From positions 28,067 through 92,066 of the forward strand of contig NZ_JBLZFX010000014.1 of the NCBI RefSeq assembly GCF_050753345.1: 64,000 nt of DNA. Direction: 5' to 3'. A model generated the notes under the pieces. That model saw only the letters and a program-made list of their open reading frames with translations. It was not told the DNA's origin and searched no databases. Shown one piece after another: positions 51,336 through 59,800 of the stretch (positions within the stretch are counted from its first letter, which is position 1; each line of letters opens with the position of its first letter). Source of the stretch: Alkalinema pantanalense. Its GTDB lineage: Bacteria > Cyanobacteriota > Cyanobacteriia > Leptolyngbyales > Leptolyngbyaceae. Both the position numbers and the translations under genes were made by a program.

Positions 51336-52358
51336 ATGACAACCGCGATTTCCATTCAAAATTTACAAAAACACTACGGCGAAGTCACTGCGATCAAAGA
51401 TGTCTCCCTAGAGATCCAATCTGGGGAGATTTTTGGCATCCTAGGCCCCAACGGTGCAGGCAAAACCACAACCCTTCGCTGTCTTTGCACCCTGCTGCAA
51501 CCCGATGCAGGCTCGATCGAAGTCCTGGGTATTTCCGCGTTGAGCAATCCTCGGGGTGTCCGGCAAAAACTGGGTTACGTGGCCCAGGAAGTCGCCCTTG
51601 ATAAGTTGCTGACGGGCCGGGAATTATTGGCGTTACAGGCCGCTCTTTACCATTTACCTCGGCATAGCATCGCCCCACGTATTGAAGAAGTTCTAGCATT
51701 ATTAGGGCTGACAGAATGGGCTGATCGACTGATTAGCGGCTACTCAGGGGGGCTAAAAAAGCGGTTGGATCTGGCGGCGGGGTTACTGCATCAGCCCGAG
51801 GTTTTAGTACTTGATGAGCCAACCGTGGGTTTGGATATTGAAAGTCGGACGGTGGTTTGGCAATTTTTACGGCAATTGCGACAACAGGGGCTGACGATCG
51901 TCCTGACCAGTCACTACCTGGAAGAAGTAGACGCCCTCGCTGATCGTGTAGCCATCCTCGATCGCGGAACTGTTATTGCAGCAGACACGCCTACTCATCT
52001 GAAACATCAACTGGGGGGCGATCGAATTACCCTCAAACTGCGGGAATTTACTGCGATCGAAGAAGCAGAACAAGCTCAACAATTGTTGACTACGCTACCT
52101 TGGATACACAGTGTCGTCATTAATTCAGGACAGGGAAATTCTTTAAACTTAGTGGTAGACTCTCGCCCCGATGCCCTGAATCTAGTGCAATCGACCCTCC
52201 ACCAAGCGGGACTGCCATTATTTAGTCTGGCGCAATCTAAACCCAGCTTAGATGACGTGTACCTTGCGGCAACGGGACAAACGTTGATGGATGCGGAATT
52301 AGCCGCGATCGGCCGTCGGGATCCCAAAGCAGAACGAAAACAAGCCATGCGGCGTTAA
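51336..52358 (+). CDS. ABC transporter ATP-binding protein, DrrA-like
   Basis: Cytoplasmic ATPase of an ABC-2-type exporter, 340 residues. The ATG at 51336 (MTTAISIQNLQKHYGEVTAI) is used; the open frame from 51258 would overlap ctaB. Walker A GPNGAGKTTT, Q-loop VAQEVALD, signature YSGGLKKRLDLAAG, Walker B VLVLDEPTVGLD and H-loop TSHYLEEVDAL are intact. The C-terminal 100 residues match the DrrA-type extension. It lies 52 bp after ctaB and upstream of a small membrane protein and the permease. Confidence 0.93.
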   Translation: MTTAISIQNLQKHYGEVTAIKDVSLEIQSGEIFGILGPNGAGKTTTLRCLCTLLQPDAGSIEVLGISALSNPRGVRQKLGYVAQEVALDKLLTGRELLALQAALYHLPRHSIAPRIEEVLALLGLTEWADRLISGYSGGLKKRLDLAAGLLHQPEVLVLDEPTVGLDIESRTVVWQFLRQLRQQGLTIVLTSHYLEEVDALADRVAILDRGTVIAADTPTHLKHQLGGDRITLKLREFTAIEEAEQAQQLLTTLPWIHSVVINSGQGNSLNLVVDSRPDALNLVQSTLHQAGLPLFSLAQSKPSLDDVYLAATGQTLMDAELAAIGRRDPKAERKQAMRR

Positions 52359-52475
52359 AGTCGGCAAGGTTAAAGTCAGTAAGATTAGGCAATTTTCCGG
52401 TTAGGTTCCAGAAGATGAGAAACAGTGGTGGTAAATAGGCAACAATGACTGTATGCCACCATCCCTGAGGATCCA

Positions 52476-53081
52476 ATGGGATATTTGAGTAGTGCCCTAA
52501 TGCCACATATCGAGCTCTGGATGATGCTTGTGATGAGTGGTGTAGCCAGTTTAGTGACGGGCCTTGTAGTGGGCTTACTCGTCTCGCAGCCGCTACGCAC
52601 CTATCAACTCATGTTGGTCACGTTTCTGGGTGCTCTAAGCACTTGGCTAACGACCGCATTGTTCATAGGCTTGCTGCTCTTTTTTACCCTGGAATGGGTG
52701 ATTGCCCAAATTTTGCCTCTGTCGGGAATCTTGATCCTGGGTCTGCTGGCAACTTTTATCTCACTTTGGGGTCGATCGGTTGGGGGTCGATCGGTGGTTG
52801 GGGGTAGATCGGTTGGGGGTCGATCGCCCCGCCGCCAAGTTGCCCAGCAGTGGTCAGTTCTTGGGTCTTTTGCCGCCTGGTTATTGGTGGCGATTGCGAG
52901 TTTATTGGCTTACCATCATTTCAAGACCTCTGGGCTGCCAAGCGATCGGGAATCGGTTCTTCCAACGGGTTTCTGGGCTTGCATTTCCTACAGTATGGCG
53001 CTGAGTTCCATCTTTGGTGCTTGTTCCGGTGGACTGGTATTCCACCAAACCCGTCATCTGAGGTCTAAATCTGAAGTCTAA
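52476..53081 (+). CDS. small polytopic membrane protein with a Gly-Arg-Ser repeat loop
   Basis: 201-residue protein placed between the ABC ATPase and permease genes on the same strand, start ATG 52476 after GAGG. Four or five hydrophobic helices: MMLVMSGVASLVTGLVVGLL, LMLVTFLGALSTWLTTALF, AQILPLSGILILGLLATFIS, then a loop of repeated G-G-R-S units from a DNA duplication, then SVLGSFAAWLLVAIASLLA and a final segment. No family was recognised. Its position suggests an accessory part of the exporter, as inference. Confidence 0.7.
   Translation: MGYLSSALMPHIELWMMLVMSGVASLVTGLVVGLLVSQPLRTYQLMLVTFLGALSTWLTTALFIGLLLFFTLEWVIAQILPLSGILILGLLATFISLWGRSVGGRSVVGGRSVGGRSPRRQVAQQWSVLGSFAAWLLVAIASLLAYHHFKTSGLPSDRESVLPTGFWACISYSMALSSIFGACSGGLVFHQTRHLRSKSEV
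52767..52830. repeat. degenerate GGGGGTCGATCGGTT tandem repeat inside a gene
   Basis: Four imperfect copies of GGGGGTCGATCGGTT (15-18 bp spacing), each containing CGATCG or AGATCG, give GRSVGGRSVVGGRSVGGRSP-type repeats in the membrane protein's cytoplasmic loop. Confidence 0.85.
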
Positions 53082-53144
53082 ATTTGATTGAGCCATGGGT
53101 GAGATGTTTATTATTCAACCATTACTTGCCAGTCTGCCCACTGT

Positions 53145-53186
53145 TTGAGTCAGCGCATTTTCCAATTGAGTCAGCGTATTTTTTCA
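53145..53186. repeat. 21-bp tandem duplication upstream of the permease gene
   Basis: Two adjacent 21-bp units, both beginning TTGAGTCAGCG, differing at four or five positions. They end 34 bp before the permease start. Confidence 0.75.
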
Positions 53187-53220
53187 CCATGGGTTCTGGA
53201 ATTTTCTTAGGAATCGTTCT

Positions 53221-54096
53221 ATGAGTCAGTCCATTTTTTCCCCAGCGACGCCCGTCAATCCCAGTCAGCCAACTCTACCACCAGCTAACCTACTTGACTT
53301 TGGTCAGGAAACAGTTGCCTTAGCTCGGCGTTTATTTATCCAACTCAAGCGTCGGCCTTCAACGTTAGTCGCAGGGGTGGTACAGCCATTGATGTGGCTG
53401 ATTTTGTTTGGTGCACTCTTTCAGAACGCCCCCCAGGATTTTCTAGGAAACTCCCTAGACTATGGTCAATTCCTGGGTGCGGGTGTGATTGTCTTTACGG
53501 CCTTTACCGGAGCGTTAAATTCTGGTTTACCCGTCATGTTCGATCGCGAATTTGGCTTTCTGAACCGTTTACTGGTGGCTCCACTGGCTTCTCGGTTCTC
53601 GATCGTGGCTGCATCCGCCCTGTTCATCATGACGATGAGTTTAGTCCAAACCGTCGCCATTATTGTGGTGAGTGGCCTGCTGGGGGCTGGATTTCCCACG
53701 CTATCCGGTTTGGGATTAATGTTCCTCATTTTGGCCTTTCTGGTCATCGCCGTCACCGCGCTGTCCTTGGGATTAGCTTTCACGCTACCTGGCCATATTG
53801 AGCTGATTGCCGTATTGTTAGTCGTCAATTTACCTTTGCTGTTTGCCAGCACTGCCCTCGCCCCACTGTCCTTTATGCCCACTTGGTTACAGGTCGTGGC
53901 TGCTGCCAATCCCTTAAGTTACGCGATCGAACCAATTCGCCATCTCTATCTCAATCCCCATTGGCACTGGAGCGATATCGTCCTGCAAGCCCCCTGGGGG
54001 AATGTCTCTTTGTTGGGCTGTATCGGCGGTTTGTTAGGCTTTGCGCTGCTGTCATTGGTTAGCATTCAACCCCTCCTTAAACGATCGCTCGGATAG
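53221..54096 (+). CDS. ABC-2 type permease
   Basis: Membrane component of the exporter whose ATPase is encoded at 51336. 291 residues with six hydrophobic helices. The start region ARRLFIQLKRRPSTLVAGVVQPLMWLILFGALF is typical of DrrB/NodJ-type permeases, as is the conserved LPLLFASTALAPLSFMPTWLQ and the AANPLSYAIEPIRHLY segment. Substrate unknown; drugs, lipids or polysaccharides are handled by relatives. Confidence 0.93.
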   Translation: MSQSIFSPATPVNPSQPTLPPANLLDFGQETVALARRLFIQLKRRPSTLVAGVVQPLMWLILFGALFQNAPQDFLGNSLDYGQFLGAGVIVFTAFTGALNSGLPVMFDREFGFLNRLLVAPLASRFSIVAASALFIMTMSLVQTVAIIVVSGLLGAGFPTLSGLGLMFLILAFLVIAVTALSLGLAFTLPGHIELIAVLLVVNLPLLFASTALAPLSFMPTWLQVVAAANPLSYAIEPIRHLYLNPHWHWSDIVLQAPWGNVSLLGCIGGLLGFALLSLVSIQPLLKRSLG

Positions 54097-54159
54097 GCAA
54101 GGAGCAATTGGTCTGGGGATTCTTTTCTGATTGTTTGCTTTAGAACCCTACTCAGGTGA

Positions 54160-55974
54160 CTATCCTGCTTTACGCCCAGTTAACCAATAGGTCATAATTT
54201 TGCCCACCCCTTGAATCTGCATCACCTCGCGAGGATCAAAACAATAGCAGTCGTGCAGGCGATCGTAGATTTCAGGGGTGACTTGGATTTTGCCAGGAAG
54301 TCCGTTGGATTGCATCCGGCTAGCCAGATTGACCGGAGCTCCCCAGAGATCATAGGTAAACTTAGTTTTGCCCAGGACACCCGCCACCACCGAACCACTA
54401 CTAATCCCTACCCGAATTTGAAACGGTTCCCCCAAGCGTTCCTGCAATGCGGCAGCCACGGCTTGCATCCCCAAGGCCATCTCTGCGATCGCCTCCGCAT
54501 GGTCTGCTTTAGGTTCCGGAACCCCTGCGGCCACAAAGTAGACATCCCGAATGGTTTTAATCTTTTCCAGCCCCAACTGTTCCGCCAGTCGATCGAATTC
54601 ACTAAAGAGTTGATTTAACAACTTGACCTGTTCTGTGGGAGCAATGCGGCTGGAAAATGCAGTGAAGTTATCAATATCTGCAAATAAAACCGAAACTTCT
54701 TCAAAACTATCGGCGATCGTTTGTGAACTGTGCTTGAGCCGATCTGCGATCGACTTGGGCAAAATGCTCTGCAAAATTCGTTCAGTCTGTTTGCGCTGGT
54801 GGTAAATCATGGACTCTAAACGCCGTCGTTCGGTAATGTCGCGCACCGTTCCTTCGTAATAGAGCAATTGGCCCCGACCATCTTTGATGGCCCTAATATT
54901 TTCAGAAATCCAAATTTTGCGGCCATCCTTGCGGCGAACCCGAGATTCTGCGCCTAAAACTTGGCCATGCTGCTGGAGATAGGTTTTGATGCCTTCCCGT
55001 CGTCCAGGTTGAAGATAAAGCTGAGTACCCACATCCGTAATAGATGCCATTAATTCCTCAGGAGAATCGTATCCATAGATTTCGGCCAGAGCTGGATTCA
55101 CAGTGAGAAAATGCCCATCGGGAGCCGTTTGAAAAATGCCATCGATCGATTGTTCAACCATATGACGATAGCGTTCTTCTAACTTTCTGCGTTCCTGAAG
55201 CTCCTGCTGTACCCGAACATTTTGATCTTCCAATCGTTTTTGCAATTCCCGTAAATTTAATTGATGATTGACCCGAGCAAGGACTTCCTCAACCTGAAAA
55301 GGCTTGCTAATAAAGTCTACGCCACCCACTTCAAATGCTTTGACTTTACCCGGAGCATCATAAATTCCACTCATAAAGAGAACGGGAATATCCTGCGTAA
55401 TCGGATTTTGTTTAAATTGGGTACAAATGTCATAGCCATTGATTCCCGGTAGCTTAATATCCAAAATGATTAAGTCGGGTTGTTCAGCCATGGCGATCGC
55501 GATCGCAGCTTGGCCATCCATCGCAGTTAAAACCCGGTAGGAATGCTTCTTTAAGGCAGCAGAGAGTAATAGCAGTTCAGTTTCTAAGTCATCAATTAAA
55601 AGAATGGTGGCTCGGTAATGCTGATTCTCAATCCGCTGAAAACCTAATAATTGAAAAATCTCATGTTCGAGATGGCGCAATTGCGGCCCATGGTAGGTTT
55701 GCTGGCTACTCAAAGACTGATGCAGCAAACTCAAACATTCTAAATTTTCAATTTTGGATTGAATAACCGCCTGATCTTGCCAGAGTTGTTCGATGACAAG
55801 ATTGAGATCACTTAATGGATCCACAATATCACCAGAAACCTGGCGGGTCACGGGTTCTAGGCGATCGAAATTTTGGCGCAGAAGTTTGCGGACATGATAA
55901 ACAATCGCGGGGGACAAATGCAGGGCGGAATTCTGGGAAGAATTAAGATCAGAAGGAGAATTGGAGTAGGCCAT
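54160..55974 (-). CDS. response regulator - PAS - class III adenylate cyclase
   Basis: 604-residue signalling protein likely to make cAMP. Residues 1-120 are helical and unassigned; the receiver domain spans 122-240 with Asp172 as phospho-acceptor (LIILDIKLPG). A coiled segment leads to a PAS domain (about 262-385, MVEQSIDGIFQTAPDGHFLT), and the cyclase domain fills about 420-600. Cyclase metal Asp (LFADIDNF) and second Asp (IRDVYF), Asp in YDLWGAPVNLASRM (adenine-specific type) and the Asn/Arg of the same motif are present. The usual GD of KTIGDAYM is RD here. Convergent with the ABC permease gene. Confidence 0.92.
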   Translation of the reverse strand: MAYSNSPSDLNSSQNSALHLSPAIVYHVRKLLRQNFDRLEPVTRQVSGDIVDPLSDLNLVIEQLWQDQAVIQSKIENLECLSLLHQSLSSQQTYHGPQLRHLEHEIFQLLGFQRIENQHYRATILLIDDLETELLLLSAALKKHSYRVLTAMDGQAAIAIAMAEQPDLIILDIKLPGINGYDICTQFKQNPITQDIPVLFMSGIYDAPGKVKAFEVGGVDFISKPFQVEEVLARVNHQLNLRELQKRLEDQNVRVQQELQERRKLEERYRHMVEQSIDGIFQTAPDGHFLTVNPALAEIYGYDSPEELMASITDVGTQLYLQPGRREGIKTYLQQHGQVLGAESRVRRKDGRKIWISENIRAIKDGRGQLLYYEGTVRDITERRRLESMIYHQRKQTERILQSILPKSIADRLKHSSQTIADSFEEVSVLFADIDNFTAFSSRIAPTEQVKLLNQLFSEFDRLAEQLGLEKIKTIRDVYFVAAGVPEPKADHAEAIAEMALGMQAVAAALQERLGEPFQIRVGISSGSVVAGVLGKTKFTYDLWGAPVNLASRMQSNGLPGKIQVTPEIYDRLHDCYCFDPREVMQIQGVGKIMTYWLTGRKAG

Positions 55975-56479
55975 ATCAGCAGTTCAGTAACCAGCTTTGC
56001 ACACCCTAAGCAAATACTCTTCACAGGTCGAAACACCATTTACTTTTTTGCATTTTTTACATAAATAAAACTTCCCCAAAGTTACATGAGAAATTTCTTA
56101 AATTTAGGGGAAGCTTAAGTCGTAAAAGGGAATTTAGCTCAGGAAATATCAGATTGATAAGAAAGTATGGCAATTAGGGGCAATTAATAGGGAGTAAAAC
56201 TTAGGGATCTCCAGATTTTAAGATATTTCAGTTGTTAACAGGCGATTTCCTCAAAATTCTTGGGAACTTCCTGACCTAAGTTGCCAGTCTTAAATCGAGA
56301 GATTCCCGTTGCCTACAAGTTCTTGAAAGTCTATCCTCTCGTCCTCTCAAGTCTTCAGTACAATGAAGAAATCAGGAGGGTGGGAATTTCACCCTTGCAG
56401 CAGTCCTCATTACTGTAGACCTCATTGCTAAAGTCTCGCTAACGTCTTGACTGAACACCGTTTCTATTTCAGAAAACCT
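55975..56479. other. intergenic region upstream of the secreted-protein gene
   Basis: About 500 bp divergent between the cyclase gene and the secreted-protein gene. A possible small stem occurs near 56377 (GGGTGGGAATTTCACCC). No gene, RNA family or promoter was confidently recognised. Confidence 0.5.
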
Positions 56480-56893
56480 ATGAAACCCTATCCTCATCTT
56501 GCCCGTCTTATGTTTGGTTGCCTGTTGAGCAGCGGTCTGATTATGGGGAACAGCCTATCTCTGCGGGCACAAACAGCAACAGATTTGGATCCTCTAAAAG
56601 ATTTTAGATCGGATACAGTGAGTGATCCCTTTAGTAATCGAACCGGGGATAATAGCGGGTTATTCAACCTAATCCACCGTGCAATGCAGGGACAAACCAA
56701 TGTGGATCCAACTGCTGTCTCGATCGAACAGCGGCAAAATGTGGATGATGCCGCTGCCGCATTTCGAGCAAGACAACAGCAATTGTTGCAAAAAACAAAC
56801 ACCAGTCCCATTCCAGTTCTCATGGTTCCTGCGCCTGCGGTGACCGCTCCAGCCACTGACGCTATCCCCACAGCACCGACTGCTACTCCCTAG
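56480..56893 (+). CDS. small exported protein, unknown function
   Basis: 137 residues from the ATG at 56480 (the frame extends to a TTG at 56447). A signal peptide (LMFGCLLSSGLIMGNSLSLRAQ) precedes a mature region beginning with TATDLDPLKDFRSDTVSDPF, then NLIHRAMQGQTN, a Gln-rich helix (AAFRARQQQLLQ) and a Pro/Ala/Thr-rich tail. I recall similar short cyanobacterial proteins with the DPFSNR motif but no function. Its stop codon interlocks with the stop of the giant kinase gene: the four bases CTAG at 56890-56893 supply both. Confidence 0.7.
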   Translation: MKPYPHLARLMFGCLLSSGLIMGNSLSLRAQTATDLDPLKDFRSDTVSDPFSNRTGDNSGLFNLIHRAMQGQTNVDPTAVSIEQRQNVDDAAAAFRARQQQLLQKTNTSPIPVLMVPAPAVTAPATDAIPTAPTATP

Positions 56894-59800
56894 TTTCCCA
56901 CCGTTTGAGATGGAGTGTCTACGGGTAATGCCATGGACGATCGGGGCAAATCTGGCTGACGGATGGGAATCGTGACTGTAAACTCTGCCCCTTCATTCGC
57001 CGCAGACACACAGCTCACATGGCCGTGATGCTTCTCAACCACAATTTGGTAGCTAATAGACAGGCCCAGCCCCGTTCCCTGTCCTGTCGGCTTCGTGGTA
57101 AAAAAGGGCGCAAACAGTTGTTGTCGAGTTTCTTCGGTCATGCCAGCTCCATTGTCTCGAATGTGAACTGCAATGTGTTGCTGATCAACCACTTCCGTTT
57201 GTATCTGAATCACACTCGGTAACGCGCGGTTGGTATCAAACGTCCGCTGTTGACAGAGTTCATCGATCGCATCGATCGCGTTGGCAATTAAATTCATAAA
57301 CACCTGATTCAGTTGGCTGGGATAACATTCGACCAGCGGCAGCTCACCATAGCGTTTTTCCAGTTGGATGGCAGGCCGTTCCTGAGTAGCCTTGAGCCGG
57401 GGTTGCAGAATTAAGATGGTTCCATCTAACCCTTCATGGATGTCTACTTGTTGTACCTCCTGTTCATCGGTGCGAGAAAAGTTGCGTAGCGACACTACCA
57501 AATTGTGAATGCGTTCGCTGCCCATTTGCATTGAGCTAAAAATCTTCTTGAGGTCATTCAGTAGAAAGTCTAAATCGATCGCTTCGATCAAAGCTTGTAC
57601 TGGCTGTACTGGCTGAGGATAGTATTCTTGATACAGTTGAATTAGCTGTAGGAGTTGCTGAACATAGTTATCAGCGTAGTCAATATTGCCTGCAATAAAA
57701 TTCAACGGATTTTTAATTTCGTGGGCCACGCCAGCAATCAACTGCCCTAAGCTCGAGAGCTTCTCCGTTTGGACTAACTGGGCTTGGGTGCGCTGGAGGT
57801 TCGTTAGCATTTCCTCCAGCTGATGGGTTTGGGTTTGCAGTTGCATGCGCGAGGTTGCTAGGGCCTGATTTTGTAGTTCCAGCTCCTGGGAATAGCGCTG
57901 GAGATTACTGTACAGACTGGCATTTTCGATCGAAATTGCCACTTGGGCCGTCAACAACTTCAGGACCGCTAGACGATCGGGGGTAAAGGCTCCCAACGTT
58001 AAATTATTTTCAAGATATAAAATCCCCGTTAGCTTGCCTTGGTACACCATCGGGAAACATAAAACGGACTTGGTTTGCTGCGTTTGAATGTAGGGATCAC
58101 TGCCGAAGCGCTCATCGACTGCGGCATGGTTCAGAACGATCGTGGTTTGCGTCCGTTCCACATAGGCAATTAATGTGGAGGGCATCCGTGTTGAGAGTGC
58201 CCGTGTTGAGGATATTTCCTGGGAGAAATTGTTGGTGATATTGAGATCGGCCTCTCTTCGATCGCCACAATCGACCACGAAATGACTCACCGCCCGATCA
58301 TCTCCATCGAGTGGAGCGTTGACATGCCCCTCCGCCTCAATCTTCAATTCACCCTCACGCCGAACCACCAGCAGTCCTCGCTCAGCCCCTGCATTTTCAA
58401 TCACAATTTTCATCAGCTTTTCCATCAGGCTGCTGAAAACGATTTCACTCGACAGAGCTTGGGAGGCTTTGATCACCGTCATCCAATCTAAGGTTTGGGT
58501 CGATCGCGCAGTCCACGGTTGTTGAGATGAGTCTGGGAAAAGACGATCGCTAAACCAGGTTTCCGTATCCCGTTGAGGTTTGCTGCCTGCCAATTGTGGC
58601 CAATCCTGCCGAAGTTGCATGACTTTGGCCAAGGCTCCCCATTGGCTATAGGCAGTACAAGCATCCTGAAAATACGATTGGGCCAGCCGAGATCGACCTT
58701 GCTTGCGGTGGTATTTCGCAGCCTGTTCACAGGCGATCGCTTCAATGGACCAACAGCTTTGTTCGTTTGCCGCCGAAATTGCTCGATCGTACAGCGTGGT
58801 TGCATCCGAATCCTGATCCTGTAGCTGCGCCATTTCAGCTTGGATTAGTAGTAACCGATGACTGTAGTTGTTAGGGCAATGGGTGGCCCATTTCTGAACC
58901 TGAGCACAATGGGATTCTAGAGCTTGCCAGATCTGAAGCTGTTCGGGCTGGGGCGCATGGGGATAATGGGCTGCCAGTAACAGGGCACTGTACAAATAAT
59001 GCTCTACTGCGATGGCAACTCCAAAATGGCTATCTACCAACTGTGCTGAAGCTTGCGCGATCGCTGGGGCCTTCTCGTATTCCCCAAATAGATAAAGACT
59101 CTGGAGTTTATAAATATAGTATCGACTGAGGGTGTTTTGAGGTTCGCTGGGCTGTTGAAGCTGGTTCAGCAGATCTTCCTCGGAGATTTCCGAATCACTA
59201 AAGCTGCCGTAGGCTTGGGTCGTTCCCCGTAAACTCCGAATAAACTGCTGCTTAATAATCGCGTCGTTAATAAACGTAGAATTGCGCCGCTGTGTCGCAA
59301 ATTCCTTGGCTTGCTGAACATCTCGATCGCCCTTGTCTAGACTGCTCCCGCTCATCAAGGTAATATCAGCCCGGAGCACTAGCGAATAGAGGGCATAGAG
59401 AAATTCTCCGGTTTCACAACACTGCTGAAAGGCTCGCAGTAAGTATTGTCGGCAGTCCAGAAATGACAATTGCCAGTGAGCCAGCAATCCCCCAAAGCTA
59501 AATTGCGTAATGCCTTGCAGCGAATTGAACTGTTCACTCATCTGTAAGGCAACTTGGCCAAAGGCATGGGCAGTGGCATAGTCTTCGGTGGCACTCAAAA
59601 TCGTGCCATAGGCCACACAACCATAGGCAGAATTGGCGGTTAGGCCATCGCGTAGGGTTCGTTTTACCATGCGCAAAATAGCCCACTGGTAGAACTTCCG
59701 ATCGCGGGTTACGGAAGCCGCTGCTAAATATTGCAACAACTTCATGATAACCCGATGGTGAGTGTCTTGGGACCGAGGCAGGAAGGCCAACTGGCTAATG

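Noticed and set aside
56360..56400. GGGTGGGAATTTCACCC hairpin as a regulatory RNA
   Set aside because: Short stem, no T tract, no match to a known RNA family.
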